NCBI GenBank assembly: GCA_945874455.1
Contig: CAMCHO010000025.1
Span: forward strand, 1 to 36,257
Length of the DNA: 36,257 nt
Origin: Opitutus sp. GAS368
GTDB lineage: Bacteria > Verrucomicrobiota > Verrucomicrobiia > Opitutales > Opitutaceae
Direction of reading: 5' to 3'
Positions 9,233 through 19,055 of the stretch are shown here, one piece after another. The position numbers and the translations under genes are program-made. The notes under the pieces were generated by a model. It had not been told where the DNA came from. It made no database searches and worked only from the letters and a program-made list of their open reading frames with translations. The number at the start of each line of letters is the position of its first letter. Positions within the stretch are counted from its first letter, which is position 1.

Positions 9233-9259
9233 CCAGCACGGGCTGAAGCACCGCGCTAC
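9233..9259 (-). repeat. GTAG-headed imperfect hairpin downstream of mreB
   Basis: On the minus strand this reads GTAG at 9259-9256, followed by GCGCGGTGCTTCAGCCCGTG and then CTGG, and directly after it a TTTTTT tract (9227-9232). It begins 10 bp after the mreB stop. The GTAG head and imperfect stem resemble REP-type elements. The trailing T-run means it could also act as a weak or partial terminator between mreB and mreC. The pairing is imperfect, so either reading is tentative. Confidence 0.35.
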
Positions 9260-9269
9260 ATCGCCAGAC

Positions 9270-10283
9270 TCACGCGTTCTGCATTAGCCACGACAGGTCG
9301 TTAAGGACCGCGCCGGTGCCGTTGGCGACGGCGGAGAGCGGGTCTTCACTCACCGTCACCGGGAGGCCGGTCTTCTCGCTCAGCAGTTTGTCGATGCCCC
9401 GGATAAGGGCGCCGCCGCCGGCCATCACAAAGCCACGGTCTACGAGGTCGGCGGAGAGCTCAGGGGGGCAGCGTTCGAGGGTCACACGCACGGCGTCCAC
9501 GATGTGCGAGATGGTGTCGGCGAGGGCTTCGCGAATTTCTTGGGACGTAATGTGAATGGTCTTGGGCAGGCCAGCCACGGAGTCGCGACCTTTTACCTCC
9601 ATGGTAAGTTCTTCGTCGAGCGGATAGGCGGAGCCGACGCGGCATTTGATTTCCTCAGCGGTGCGCTCACCGATGAGAAGATTATAGGCGCGCTTCATGT
9701 AGTCGATGATGGCGCTGTCCAATTCATCGCCGGCAACGCGGATCGATTTCGAAAATACAATGCCGTTGAGCGAAATGACGGCGATCTCGGTGGTGCCGCC
9801 GCCGATGTCCACGATCATGTTGGCCGCCGGTTCATCGATGGGGAGTCCGACGCCAATGGCGGCGGCCATGGGCTCGGGAATTGTAATGACGTCGCGGGCG
9901 CCGGCGTGCATCGCGGATTCTTTGACGGCGCGTTTTTCCACTTCGGTGATGCCCGAAGGAATGGCGATGACGACGCGGGGCGGAGCGCGAAACGAACCGC
10001 TCGAAACCTTGCGGATAAAGTAGCGGAGCATCGCTTCGGTGACATCGAAGTCGGCGATGACGCCGTCTTTCATCGGACGGATCGCGGTGATGTTACCGGG
10101 AGTGCGGCCGAGCATCTTTTTCGCTTCGTCGCCGACGGCGCGGACTTTGCGGGTGACGGTGTCGAGGGCGACGACCGAGGGCTCGCGCAAGACGATGCCC
10201 TTGTCTTTCACGTAGACGAGCGTGTTAGCGGTGCCGAGGTCGATACCGATGTCGTTGGAGAAGTAGCCGAAGATGTTGGCCAT
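9270..10283 (-). CDS. mreB: Rod shape-determining actin homologue MreB
   Basis: A 337-residue bacterial actin that polymerises under the inner membrane and directs lateral cell-wall synthesis. The actin-fold nucleotide-binding motifs are intact: phosphate-1 [13 protein letters not shown] near residues 13-25, phosphate-2 [14 protein letters not shown] in the middle, and the adenosine motif [10 protein letters not shown] near the C-terminus. Length is as expected. It is the first gene of mreBCD-mrdA and is divergent from the antiporter gene; the 154-bp gap between the two starts should hold both promoters, but no convincing -35/-10 pair was found there. The ATG at 10283 has no Shine-Dalgarno motif upstream. 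Confidence 0.97.
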   Translation of the reverse strand: MANIFGYFSNDIGIDLGTANTLVYVKDKGIVLREPSVVALDTVTRKVRAVGDEAKKMLGRTPGNITAIRPMKDGVIADFDVTEAMLRYFIRKVSSGSFRAPPRVVIAIPSGITEVEKRAVKESAMHAGARDVITIPEPMAAAIGVGLPIDEPAANMIVDIGGGTTEIAVISLNGIVFSKSIRVAGDELDSAIIDYMKRAYNLLIGERTAEEIKCRVGSAYPLDEELTMEVKGRDSVAGLPKTIHITSQEIREALADTISHIVDAVRVTLERCPPELSADLVDRGFVMAGGGALIRGIDKLLSEKTGLPVTVSEDPLSAVANGTGAVLNDLSWLMQNA

Positions 10284-10437
10284 GATTACGTGAGCGGGAG
10301 AGCGGGTGACGGCGTTGCCGCCGACGGAACCGAATCGCCGGGCGGAGGGGGTGTCAACGAGGGAAACGGGTAGGGTGGAGGAACGAGGTAGCTTGACGGG
10401 AGTCCGGCAGCGGACGTCTCCTTTGGCCGGCGTTCGT

Positions 10438-12762
10438 ATGCACGGAATTCATTTTATCCAAGATCTCGCGGTGGTGCTCGTCGTGGCTGGCGTGGTGGGG
10501 TGGTTGTGCCAGCGGATCGGGTTGTCTGTCGTGGTCGGGTTTCTCGTAGCTGGGATCGTAGCGGGACCGAAATCCCCAGCGTTCGCGTTGGTGCAGGACG
10601 CGGCGAGTATCGAGACTCTGGCGCAGGTGGGTCTGATCTTTCTGATGTTTGCCATAGGGCTCGGGTTGAGCCTGCGGAAGATGCGGCGGCTGGGGCCGGG
10701 GCTGATGTTGGCGACGTTTGGCGGGGCGATCGTGATGTATTATCTCTCGCGGCTGTTGGGGGCTGCGCTCGGTTGGTCGAGCACGGAAGGGCTTTTTCTG
10801 GCGGGTATGCTGATGGTATCTTCGTCGGCGATCATTGGGAAAATATTGCACGAGACCGGGGCCAATCACGAGCGCTCGGGCCAACTCGCGATGGGGATTT
10901 CGGTGCTCGAGGATGTGGTCGCGGTGGTGATGCTGACGCTGCTGAATTCGGTCGTAAAGATCGACGCCGGGGGAGGCGGGCAAGTGGCCCGAACGTTGTT
11001 TCAACTCGGGGCGTTTGTGGTTCTGGCGGGTGTGTTGGGGCTGCTGCTGGTGCCGTGGTTGCTGAAGCGGATGAGCATCGCGGCGGACGAAGAACTGCAA
11101 ACGCTCGGAATGGCGGCGCTGCTTTTTGGGATGGCGGTCGTCGCGGTGCAGGCGGGCTACTCGCCGGCGCTCGGGGCTTTTTTATTGGGCACGATCATCG
11201 CCGAGACCTCGCACCGGCATCAAGTGGAGCGGACGTTTGAAGGGATGAAGAAAATCTTTAGCGCGGTTTTTTTCGTGGCGATCGGAATGCAAATCGACGT
11301 GTACGAGCTTTGGGGAGCTGCCGGGTTAATTGGAGGGATCGCGGCTTTCACCTTGGTGGCGAGACCTCTGGCGGTGACCAGCGCGCTGGCGCTGAGTGGC
11401 ACGCCGCTCAAGGATGCGTTGCGCACGGGGTTGACGGGGACGCCGATCGGTGAGTTTTCGTTCATTATTGCGCAACTTGGGGTGACCATGGCCGTGGTGC
11501 CGCCGCGGTTTTATCCTATGGCGGTCGGGGTATCCTTGGTGACGACGCTGATCGCGCCGATGTTGACGCGGCATTCGGAAAAAATCGCGGATGCGATACT
11601 GCGGCGGCAGCCCCGTTGGCTTGCGGATTGGGGCGGCGCATACCTTGGTTGGCTCGATGGACTCCAGCAGCGGAGTTCGCGTAATCTTTTGTGGCAGCTC
11701 AGTCGCAGGCGACTGATCCAGGTGGGCGTCGGCATGTTGTTCGTGAGTGGCGTCGTCGTTTTTTCAGGACAGTTTTTTTCGATGGCTGAGGCGTGGATCG
11801 GCCGCGACCGACTCTTTCCGCGCGATCTCGAGTTGTTCTTTGGGGCGACGCTGGTGCTATTGATTCTGGCTCCGTTGGTGGCGATTTGGCGCAATGTCTC
11901 GGCCATGGCCATGCTCTACGCGGAGGTTTCGACGAACGGGCACCCGCATGCTCAGCGGCTGCGCACCTTGGTGGAAACCGTGCTGAAGATCATCGCGGGA
12001 GGAGGGATGTTTGTGTGGCTCGCGGCGATCCAGCCCGCGGAAGGCCAAGGGCAATGGCTCTTGCTGTTTAGTGCGGTGGTCGCGGGGGTGGCGTTACTGA
12101 TTCTGCGGCGAAAGTTGATCTACTGGCACAGTGAGATGGAGGTCGAGCTGATGAGCGTGATTGAGACGGGGGACACCAAGATGACCGCTACGACCGCGCC
12201 CTGGCTCCAGCCCCACGGGGAGTGGAATCTACACATGATCGACTGCACCTTGCCGGACCTAGCGGATTGCCAGGGAAAGAAAATTTCCGAGCTCGGACTG
12301 AGGAGCCACTTTGGTTGCTCGGTGGTGGGTATTGAGCGACAAGGATTCATGATCCCGTTGCCTCCGCCGGAGGCGGTGTTGTTCCCGCGCGACAAGGTGT
12401 TGTTGTTGGGCACGTCGGAGCAGGTCACTGCGGGCAAGGCATTTCTCGGAGTGGTGTCGGGTGCGTCGGGAGCGGATTCGCTGTTTGAGGAAGTGCGCAT
12501 GGAGGCGATGATGGTGCCGCGCTGGAGTTGCGCGGAGGGCCGCACCTTGGGTGAACTCTCGCCGGCTCAGATCCACGGGGTGCAGATCGCGGGAGTAAAT
12601 CGCAACGGGCTGCGGGTGCTCAACCCGACGGCAGCGGAGAGCCTGCGTTCGGGGGATGAGTTGCTGGTGCTCGGGGCACCGATGCAGATTGCGAAGTTCA
12701 AGATTTGGCTGCGGGAGCGCGCGGAAGAGCAGCCGGCCGCGCTCAATGCGGACCCAAAATAA
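10438..12762 (+). CDS. CPA2-family cation/proton antiporter with two RCK_C domains
   Basis: A 774-residue monovalent cation:H+ antiporter of the KefB/CPA2 family, likely exchanging K+ or Na+ for protons at the inner membrane. The N-terminal Na+/H+ exchanger domain has about 12 helices (from [19 protein letters not shown]). About four more helices follow (about residues 425-560). Two TrkA_C (RCK_C) domains lie at about residues 597-675 and 690-762. No TrkA_N nucleotide-binding domain is visible, unlike KefB/KefC. The ATG at 10438 was chosen because it begins right at the first helix; the frame is open up to 10306, but those residues are charged and unlike the family. RCK_C domains bind c-di-AMP in some Gram-positive transporters, relevant given the cyclase at 19.1 kb. 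Confidence 0.9.
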   Translation: MHGIHFIQDLAVVLVVAGVVGWLCQRIGLSVVVGFLVAGIVAGPKSPAFALVQDAASIETLAQVGLIFLMFAIGLGLSLRKMRRLGPGLMLATFGGAIVMYYLSRLLGAALGWSSTEGLFLAGMLMVSSSAIIGKILHETGANHERSGQLAMGISVLEDVVAVVMLTLLNSVVKIDAGGGGQVARTLFQLGAFVVLAGVLGLLLVPWLLKRMSIAADEELQTLGMAALLFGMAVVAVQAGYSPALGAFLLGTIIAETSHRHQVERTFEGMKKIFSAVFFVAIGMQIDVYELWGAAGLIGGIAAFTLVARPLAVTSALALSGTPLKDALRTGLTGTPIGEFSFIIAQLGVTMAVVPPRFYPMAVGVSLVTTLIAPMLTRHSEKIADAILRRQPRWLADWGGAYLGWLDGLQQRSSRNLLWQLSRRRLIQVGVGMLFVSGVVVFSGQFFSMAEAWIGRDRLFPRDLELFFGATLVLLILAPLVAIWRNVSAMAMLYAEVSTNGHPHAQRLRTLVETVLKIIAGGGMFVWLAAIQPAEGQGQWLLLFSAVVAGVALLILRRKLIYWHSEMEVELMSVIETGDTKMTATTAPWLQPHGEWNLHMIDCTLPDLADCQGKKISELGLRSHFGCSVVGIERQGFMIPLPPPEAVLFPRDKVLLLGTSEQVTAGKAFLGVVSGASGADSLFEEVRMEAMMVPRWSCAEGRTLGELSPAQIHGVQIAGVNRNGLRVLNPTAAESLRSGDELLVLGAPMQIAKFKIWLRERAEEQPAALNADPK

Positions 12763-12766
12763 AAAA

Positions 12767-12787
12767 ACGCGCCTCAAAGGGGCGCGT
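12767..12787 (-). terminator. Intrinsic terminator after tatA
   Basis: A 7-bp perfect stem, ACGCGCC / GGCGCGT, with a 7-nt loop. On the minus strand it is followed by a run of seven T (complement of 12760-12766). It lies 43 bp past the tatA stop and closes the dnaG-rpoD-lipoprotein-tatA gene run. It may also stop the convergent antiporter transcript, although the plus-strand side lacks a T-tract. Confidence 0.85.
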
Positions 12788-12829
12788 TGGGGAAACTTCA
12801 GGGTGAGCGCGCGAGGCGCTGACGAGTAC

Positions 12830-13066
12830 TTAGTTGGCGCCCTGGGTCTTGATAGGGTCGACCTTCTTGGCTTCGGGTGCGGCGGCAGTTTTTACTTCTT
12901 GATCGTCTTCCTTGGACGATTTCTTGAATTCCTTGATCGACTGCCCGAGGCCCTTGGCGAGCTGGGGGAGCTTGGAACCGCCAAACAACACGAGAAGAAT
13001 GACGAGTATAACAATGAGTTCGGTCGGCCCGAGGCCCATGATGCCGATGGTTGTAAGCGAGGTCAT
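12830..13066 (-). CDS. tatA: Sec-independent translocase subunit TatA/TatE
   Basis: A 78-residue pore-forming subunit of the twin-arginine translocase, which exports folded proteins. It has a hydrophobic helix ([14 protein letters not shown]), the hinge FGGSKLP, an amphipathic helix ([15 protein letters not shown]) and a charged tail, all typical of TatA. The conserved Phe-Gly hinge is intact. No tatB or tatC lies in the window. Two proteins at 26.7-30.4 kb carry twin-arginine signals and could be its cargo. It lies 54 bp after the lipoprotein gene on the same strand and ends at a good terminator. Confidence 0.95.
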   Translation of the reverse strand: MTSLTTIGIMGLGPTELIVILVILLVLFGGSKLPQLAKGLGQSIKEFKKSSKEDDQEVKTAAAPEAKKVDPIKTQGAN

Positions 13067-13120
13067 AAGAAAATAAAGCTAGGCGGCAGTCGTGAGCTGT
13101 AAAGACGGAAAGCGATGCCG

Positions 13121-13507
13121 TTACTTCGCGTGAAACACAACCTCGTCGCCTAGCTTTGGTTGACCGGAGATAATTTGTGTGCCGAGCGTGCGCCCGCGGT
13201 TGTAGCGGGAGGTGCGTACGCGCCCGGTCTCGCGCAGATCGTCCGAGCGTACGATGAGTTCGCCACCCGCGACGAGCGCGGCGGCGGGCGTAGTCGTGGT
13301 GAGGCTGACGAACGCGAAGCCACGCGCGGTATCGACCGCCACGATACGGCCAACGATCTTATGCGGGCTAAGGGTCAGTGCGTCGGCCGGGGGAAGTATG
13401 GCGGCGGCTGCGGCGCTGCGGCTTGCCGGGGTCGTCGTCGCGGTGCTGCAGCCCGGCACAAAATAAATCACCGCCAGCAGCGTGAGCAGTCTGGCAGTGA
13501 GAGACAT
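13121..13507 (-). CDS. Small lipoprotein of unknown function
   Basis: A 128-residue protein with a type II signal peptide: hydrophobic LLTLLAVIYFV and lipobox VPGC, with C20 as the lipidated residue. An Ala/Thr-rich linker follows. The C-terminal part (from KIVGRIVAVDTARGFAFVSL) looks like a small beta-barrel-type domain with the ending LGDEVVFHAK. No family is recognised. It sits between rpoD (38 bp upstream) and tatA (54 bp downstream) on the same strand, so it is probably cotranscribed with them. The function is not inferable. Confidence 0.75.
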   Translation of the reverse strand: MSLTARLLTLLAVIYFVPGCSTATTTPASRSAAAAAILPPADALTLSPHKIVGRIVAVDTARGFAFVSLTTTTPAAALVAGGELIVRSDDLRETGRVRTSRYNRGRTLGTQIISGQPKLGDEVVFHAK

Positions 13508-13545
13508 GACGCAAGTCGGAGAGGGCGTCGCGGCTTCCGATTGGG

Positions 13546-15432
13546 TCAGAGCTTGGGCTTGGGTTTAGGAAGCCCGATGCCGCCAGGGAGACTGCCGGGG
13601 CTCTGGGGGCTGGCGGACGCGATCCCAGGAGCGGCGGGCGCATCGCCCGGCCGTGAGGTCGCGGCAATCTTCATTAAATTTTGGGCGTTATCGATCTGCT
13701 CGGCATCGAAGAAGCCATGGAGTTGGCGAATACGCGTCGGGTGACGCATTTTCCGCAGCGCCTTGGCCTCGATTTGGCGGATGCGTTCGCGGGTGACTTT
13801 GAATTGTTTGCCGACCTCTTCGAGCGTGCGGCTGTAGCCGTCGACGAGGCCGAAACGGAGGGAGAGTACGCGGCGCTCGCGCTCGGTGAGGGAGTCGAGG
13901 ACGTCGACGATCTTTTCGCGGAGGAGCGAATAGGCCGTCATGTCGTAGGGGTTTTCCGCGGACTTGTCCTCGATGAAATCGCCGAACGAGGTGTCGTCGC
14001 CGTCGCCGACCGGTGACTGGAGTGAGATGGGCTGCTGCGCCATCTTCATGATTTGCTGCACGCGTTCGACGGGCAAATTCATCTCGTCGGCCACTTCGTC
14101 GGGTGTCGGCTCGTGGCCGTATTCCTGCAGGAGTTGTTTTTGCACCTGCATGACCTTGTTTAAGGTCTCGATCATGTGGACTGGGATGCGGATGGTGCGG
14201 GCCTGATCGGCGATCGAGCGGGTGATGGCCTGGCGGATCCACCACGTGGCGTACGTGGAGAATTTGTAGCCGCGGCGATACTCGAATTTTTCGACGGCCT
14301 TCATGAGGCCCATGTTGCCCTCTTGAATGAGGTCGAGGAAGGAAAGGCCGCGGTTGGTGTATTTCTTGGCGATCGAGATCACGAGGCGGAGATTTGCCTC
14401 GACCATCTCGGTCTTGGCTTTGTGGGCCTCGCGGACGTGGACGAAGGTTTGGTTGAACACGCGGAGCATCTCCTCAGGTGCGATGCGCTGCACGCCCTCG
14501 ATTTGCTTCAGGCGGGCGTGAACGGGCTTCGTATCAATTGCGGCGTCCTTCTTGGTCTTCGGGTGCTTGGCCCGGTCCAACTGCGCATTGATTGCTTCAA
14601 TCTCTTCGATCGTGGGGCGCAGTTGTTCAAGGTATTCTTCGTAGACCTTGAGTTTGAAGAAAAACTTGGAAAAGAACGCGCGGAGGACGGATTCGCGTTT
14701 CTTGAATTTCGACAGGACTTTCTTCCGTTCGGCCTCGGTTTTGGCCTTGAGATATTCGGCCCAAGCTTCGGCGGTCCCGGCTTCGGATTTCTGGGTGTTC
14801 TCGACGAGTTTCGGGAGGCTCTTGAAGTAGGCTTCGCGGGAGTCGATTTTCTTGTCGATGACGACGCGGTCGAAGCGCTCCTCACGGTTGAGCAGCTTGG
14901 CGCCGAGTGTGCCGATGTAGGAGCCGACGGCAGAGGCTTCAAACAGGGCGGTTTGCGCCTTCAGTTCGGCGTTTTCAATGCGTTTGGAGATTTCCACTTC
15001 CTGCTCGCGGGTGAGCAGCGGGACTTGCCCCATTTGCTTGAGATACATCCGGACGGGATCGTCGAGGATGTCGTTTTGGGAGGTGCGACTCTCCTCTTCT
15101 TCGGCTTCTTCCTGACGCGCCTTGTAGTCCTCAACCTGATCGGGCTCAAGAATTTCAATCTCTAGATTTTGGAGAATGGAGAGAACGTTGTCGATTTCCT
15201 CCTGATTCTCGACGGATTCGGGCAGCGCCTCGTTAATGTCGTCGAACGTGAGGTAGCCTTGTTCTTTGGAAAGGCGGATGAGGTTGCGGATTTTGTCGTT
15301 GATGCCTCCGGGTGTCGCATCGGCTCCCGGGAGGGCGCCCGCGCCGGTGGAGGGCGGGATTTTAGCGAGGACAGCCTCGACGGCTTCAGACTGGTCGGAA
15401 TCAACGGAGACGGACTTGGCTTTGCGCGGCAT
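13546..15432 (-). CDS. rpoD: Primary sigma factor RpoD (sigma-70)
   Basis: A 628-residue housekeeping sigma factor. Region 1.1 is at about residues 45-80, region 1.2 contains [17 protein letters not shown], and a non-conserved charged segment follows. Region 2 ([20 protein letters not shown], then [18 protein letters not shown]) covers core binding and -10 recognition. Region 3 follows, and region 4 has a helix-turn-helix ([20 protein letters not shown]). Most primary sigma factors end shortly after region 4, but this one carries a further 54 or so residues (about 575-628), rich in Pro, Ala and Gly and ending in PKPKPKL. The gene starts 29 bp after dnaG, as in the macromolecular-synthesis operon, here without rpsU. 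Confidence 0.96.
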   Translation of the reverse strand: MPRKAKSVSVDSDQSEAVEAVLAKIPPSTGAGALPGADATPGGINDKIRNLIRLSKEQGYLTFDDINEALPESVENQEEIDNVLSILQNLEIEILEPDQVEDYKARQEEAEEEESRTSQNDILDDPVRMYLKQMGQVPLLTREQEVEISKRIENAELKAQTALFEASAVGSYIGTLGAKLLNREERFDRVVIDKKIDSREAYFKSLPKLVENTQKSEAGTAEAWAEYLKAKTEAERKKVLSKFKKRESVLRAFFSKFFFKLKVYEEYLEQLRPTIEEIEAINAQLDRAKHPKTKKDAAIDTKPVHARLKQIEGVQRIAPEEMLRVFNQTFVHVREAHKAKTEMVEANLRLVISIAKKYTNRGLSFLDLIQEGNMGLMKAVEKFEYRRGYKFSTYATWWIRQAITRSIADQARTIRIPVHMIETLNKVMQVQKQLLQEYGHEPTPDEVADEMNLPVERVQQIMKMAQQPISLQSPVGDGDDTSFGDFIEDKSAENPYDMTAYSLLREKIVDVLDSLTERERRVLSLRFGLVDGYSRTLEEVGKQFKVTRERIRQIEAKALRKMRHPTRIRQLHGFFDAEQIDNAQNLMKIAATSRPGDAPAAPGIASASPQSPGSLPGGIGLPKPKPKL

Positions 15433-15461
15433 AGGAATGGGAAGACGAAGCGAAAAAATGG

Positions 15462-17327
15462 TCAGGCAGAAGCCGCCAAAGAGATCGGTTGGCGGAGGAG
15501 GCGGTGTAGTTCGGAACGTTCTTTCAAGAGTGAAATTGGGTCAGATTCTATTTCCGCATGGGGGTTGGCCAAGGCAAGTTCTATTTGCCGGAGGCGCGGC
15601 TCCAGCGCCCGGGTGCGCAACTGCCGCAGACCCTCTTGGGCCACCTTAAGGGGATCTTCAAAACCGGGGGTTTCGAACAGCAAGCTCGCGACCATTGAGC
15701 GTTCGGCGTCGGTTTCGAGCAGGTTTTCGAGGTGATCCTTGCCGGGCCAGAGATCGTGTTCGAACTCACCGAGGAATCGGTTGAGGAGGGCACCGGCGGG
15801 GTGGCTCAGGTCGATCCAATCGTGGGGAAGGGAGTGGCTCAAAGGCTTGCCGATTGCTTCGAAGTGCAGGCAGAGTAAAAGGAGATCGCGCTCGGAGGTG
15901 TGGGCGGTGTGAGGGGTCGGAGGAGGGGCGGCGGGCACCGCGCCAGGCGGACGCGCGGCGGCCAACCGGTTTTGGCGTTGGAGAAAGGTCTGGAAATCCT
16001 TGTGGGCGGCAGCGAGTGGGAGCCGGAGATGGGCAGCTGTTTCGTTGACGAATTCGGAGCGGGTGACGGCGCTTTCGGCGTTGGCGATGATTTCGAAAAC
16101 CGTTTGGGCGGCCCGTGATTTCAGCTCGGCGGACGCCGTAGGGGGATCGGGCAGGGCGGCGCGGCAGGCAAAGACCATGGCGCTTTGCGCGCCGCGGCGG
16201 ACTTCGTCATATGCGGCGAGACCGCGCTCGAGGAAGAGCAGGTCGGGATCGACCTTGCTGTCGCCGGCCAGCGTGAGAAAACGGATTTCAAGGCCGGCCT
16301 TCAGGGCCATCGGCAGGAAACGCAACGCGGCTTTCTGCCCGGCACCGTCGCTGTCGAAAAAGCATTCCACTTGAGTGTGATAGCGTCGCATCAACACGAG
16401 CTGGCCTTCGGTGATCGAGGTGCCTTGGGGTGCGATGGCGGTTTTGAGTCCCACGGACCAGCAACGGAGGGCATCGAGTTGACCCTCGACCATGACGAAA
16501 GGTTTGCCCTCCCCGACGGCGGTGCGGGCGCGATCGAGGTTAAAGAGTAAATTTCCTTTCGTGAAAATCGGGGTTTCGGGGGAATTGACGTATTTGGCGT
16601 CCTTGGCGGGGTCGTCTGCGGGGGTGAGATCGGTTTGGCGCGCAGTGAATGCGCACACCCGGCCTTGGTGGTCGCGAATGGGAATCATCAGCCGACCGCG
16701 AAAGCGTGGGCGCAGCGATTGGAGCGTGATGGCGGCGTCATCGTAGACGAAAAATAATCCGCAGCGTCGCAACGCCTCCTCGGAGAATTTTCGCCGCATC
16801 ATCGCTGCACCGAGCCCGCTGCCAGTCGCATCAGCGGCGCCAATCTTAAACTCGTCGGCCAGTTCGGCGGTGAAACGGCGCTGCTCGATCCACAGGTGGC
16901 GCATGGCATCGCCGGTCGTGTCTTTCGCCTTGAAGGCTTGGAAGTAATGTTCCGCGGCAGCATCGTGGAGGTCGAAGACTTCTTGCCGCAACGTGCGGTC
17001 CGCCGTGCTCGGACCGCCGGAGCCTTCTTCGTATTCAATCGGAATCCCGAAGCGCTTGCCGAGCGCCTCCACGGCTTCGGAGAAATTCAACTGCTCCGTT
17101 TCACGGACGAACGAGATGATGTCGCCGCTCTTGCCGCAGCCGAAGCAGTGGTAGTAGCCCTTGTCGGGATCGACATTGAACGAAGGTGTTTTCTCGTTGT
17201 GAAACGGGCACAGTCCCTTGAGGCGCGCCCCGCCCGCCTTGCGCAAGGTCACCATGCGCGCAACGACGTCAGCGAGATTGACTCGCAGCTTCAGGTCGCG
17301 GACGCAGGTGGGTTTGATGACGGGCAT
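15462..17327 (-). CDS. dnaG: DNA primase DnaG
   Basis: A 621-residue primase that makes RNA primers for replication. The CHC2 zinc ribbon uses C40, H43, C61 and C64 ([11 protein letters not shown] ... [11 protein letters not shown]). The catalytic core with the TOPRIM fold follows: the acidic residue in [10 protein letters not shown] (VEGQ rather than the common VEGY) and the [12 protein letters not shown] motif. A C-terminal DnaB-interacting region of lower conservation completes it. It is the first gene of the run leading to rpoD, the lipoprotein and tatA. A 171-bp gap separates it from the divergent DUF362-like gene. The sequence before the ATG is pyrimidine-rich (CTCTGCTCC), with no Shine-Dalgarno motif. 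Confidence 0.96.
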   Translation of the reverse strand: MPVIKPTCVRDLKLRVNLADVVARMVTLRKAGGARLKGLCPFHNEKTPSFNVDPDKGYYHCFGCGKSGDIISFVRETEQLNFSEAVEALGKRFGIPIEYEEGSGGPSTADRTLRQEVFDLHDAAAEHYFQAFKAKDTTGDAMRHLWIEQRRFTAELADEFKIGAADATGSGLGAAMMRRKFSEEALRRCGLFFVYDDAAITLQSLRPRFRGRLMIPIRDHQGRVCAFTARQTDLTPADDPAKDAKYVNSPETPIFTKGNLLFNLDRARTAVGEGKPFVMVEGQLDALRCWSVGLKTAIAPQGTSITEGQLVLMRRYHTQVECFFDSDGAGQKAALRFLPMALKAGLEIRFLTLAGDSKVDPDLLFLERGLAAYDEVRRGAQSAMVFACRAALPDPPTASAELKSRAAQTVFEIIANAESAVTRSEFVNETAAHLRLPLAAAHKDFQTFLQRQNRLAAARPPGAVPAAPPPTPHTAHTSERDLLLLCLHFEAIGKPLSHSLPHDWIDLSHPAGALLNRFLGEFEHDLWPGKDHLENLLETDAERSMVASLLFETPGFEDPLKVAQEGLRQLRTRALEPRLRQIELALANPHAEIESDPISLLKERSELHRLLRQPISLAASA

Positions 17328-17498
17328 GGAGCAGAGAATGGTGGAGCAGGGGAGCGCTGCCCTCCATCGCTTGCCGCGAAGTGAGCCAAAAAGAATGCAC
17401 TTTCAACTCACCGACTCGGCTGTCAAGTTCGCGCCTCTTTTACGAAGTTTCGCGGCATCCGAGGAAACTTCGCTCCATCTCGCACGACACACTCCACT

Positions 17499-18542
17499 AT
17501 GCGTTTTCCCGTTCTCTCGTTTTTCTGTGCAGTCTTCTTGGCAGCCTCCCCGACGCTGCGCGCAGCGGCCCCCTCGCTCGCGGCCAAGGTGCCGCTGCCA
17601 GAGCCCGTGTGGCAGGCGACGCTCGCGGCGTTTGACGAGGCCAGCTACGCCAAGCAGGTCGAGTTGCTGATCGCCAACTACGAGAAGGTTTACGGCAAGA
17701 AGCTCGTCCCGGGATTGAAGAAGAAGGCCGGGCTGAAGGTCTATGCCGACTCAGGGCCGGGCATGGCGACGCCCGTGCCACTGGTGAAAGCTGTGATCGA
17801 TGCGCTGGTGCGGCGGGGTTTCGACAACAAGGATATTTTTCTCGTCGGCCTGAACGCGCTGCGGCTCCGCATGACCGGTTACCTTCCCTCATTGGTCTCG
17901 GGAGCCACGCCCTTCAATGGCAACCCGGTCTACGTGCTCGAGTCGGGCCGGTATTATGATCCGGTTTGGTTTTACGACTCACCGTTGCCTCAGCGCTTCG
18001 ATCCGATTTTTGCCGAGAAGCAGACGGAAGGCGTGGCGAACACGTCATCCAAAGATGAGGATCGGAAGAGTTTCCTCGCGACCCCGTTGTTTCTTGATGC
18101 TGATTTTTGGATCAATCTACCGGTCTACACCGACCACCCGACGCTGGGCGTCAACGGTGCGCTCGTTAATGCGACGCTCTGGAATGCGTCGAACACGGCG
18201 CGCTTTTTCCGCTCGCCGGCCAATGCGCCCGCAGCCGTGGCGGAGATGAGTGCGATTCCCGAGTTGCGGCAGACCTGGATGTTCACGCTCACGAGCCTGC
18301 AGCACTACCAATTCATCGGCGGACCGTTCTTCAATTCGCTTTACTCCAACTCGGAGCCGTTGCTGTGGTTGAGCACCGACCCGGTGATGCTCGATGCGCT
18401 CGTGCGCGAGCGGATGAATTCCCTTCGGAAGAAGGGCGGGTTCGTGGATATCTCCGACGAAATCCGGACCTTGGAGTTCGCCGAATCGCTCGGCGTCGGC
18501 TCGACGAAAACGAAGTTGGTGAAGATCATGCCGGTGGACTGA
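17499..18542 (+). CDS. Exported DUF362-like protein
   Basis: A 347-residue protein with a Sec signal peptide (FPVLSFFCAVFLAASPTLRA, cleavage near AAAP). The body resembles DUF362-family proteins: a segment of the type TPVPLVKAVIDALVRRGFDN (choosing an index after a substrate-like loop), and later FWINLPVYTDHPTLGVNGAL. The ferredoxin-type cysteine motifs found in many DUF362 proteins are absent, so it is not an obvious iron-sulphur protein. The true function is unknown. It is divergent from dnaG and lies 90 bp upstream of nuoA, so cotranscription with nuoA is possible. The family assignment is from memory of motif style and is moderate. Confidence 0.65.
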   Translation: MRFPVLSFFCAVFLAASPTLRAAAPSLAAKVPLPEPVWQATLAAFDEASYAKQVELLIANYEKVYGKKLVPGLKKKAGLKVYADSGPGMATPVPLVKAVIDALVRRGFDNKDIFLVGLNALRLRMTGYLPSLVSGATPFNGNPVYVLESGRYYDPVWFYDSPLPQRFDPIFAEKQTEGVANTSSKDEDRKSFLATPLFLDADFWINLPVYTDHPTLGVNGALVNATLWNASNTARFFRSPANAPAAVAEMSAIPELRQTWMFTLTSLQHYQFIGGPFFNSLYSNSEPLLWLSTDPVMLDALVRERMNSLRKKGGFVDISDEIRTLEFAESLGVGSTKTKLVKIMPVD

Positions 18543-18632
18543 GGCGCGGATGGGCGCGGAGAAATCGTTGCCGAAGAAATTCCCGCTTGCGGCGCGGCAG
18601 ACGCTGCGCCCCATTAAAGGGCGTTAACTGAC

Positions 18633-19007
18633 ATGACCTCCGCTGCCTATCTCCCGTTTCTGATTCAGGCCCTGCTCGCAGGGGGCATCACCGCGTTTAT
18701 TATCGGCGCGAGCCATTTTTTTGGCCAACGGGCCAAGCACACGAAGATCAAAGACTCGGCCTACGAGTGCGGGATCTCGGATGCGGGCATCGTGCATACG
18801 CGGTTCTCGGTGAAATTTTACGTCACCGCGCTCCTCTTCATGCTGTTCGATTTGGAAATCGTGATTCTGGTGCCGTGGACATTTATTTATCGGGAGTTCC
18901 TCGCCAATCAGATCGCGATTCTCGGGCCGATTATGTTTTTTATCGGCGTGCTGGTCTTGGGGCTCGTTTACGAAATTAAGAAGGGCGCGCTCGACTGGGA
19001 GAAGTGA
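18633..19007 (+). CDS. nuoA: NADH-quinone oxidoreductase subunit A
   Basis: A 124-residue membrane subunit of respiratory complex I. It has three helices and the diagnostic motifs YECGI near residue 47 and RFSVKFYVTALLFMLFDLEI near 62-82, including the acidic residue in the middle helix. The protein is complete and intact. It is not followed by nuoB, which normally comes next; the downstream gene is a diadenylate cyclase fusion 48 bp away. The remaining nuo genes must lie elsewhere, or this is a lone paralogue. Confidence 0.95.
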   Translation: MTSAAYLPFLIQALLAGGITAFIIGASHFFGQRAKHTKIKDSAYECGISDAGIVHTRFSVKFYVTALLFMLFDLEIVILVPWTFIYREFLANQIAILGPIMFFIGVLVLGLVYEIKKGALDWEK

Positions 19008-19055
19008 CGCGCTGCGTCTGCTTGCGCGCCGCCAACGATCTGGACCAAGCTCGCC

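Noticed and set aside
18607-18623. Terminator before nuoA (CGCCC / GGGCG hairpin)
   Set aside because: The stem is only 5 bp and there is no T-tract; it ends 9 bp before the nuoA start.
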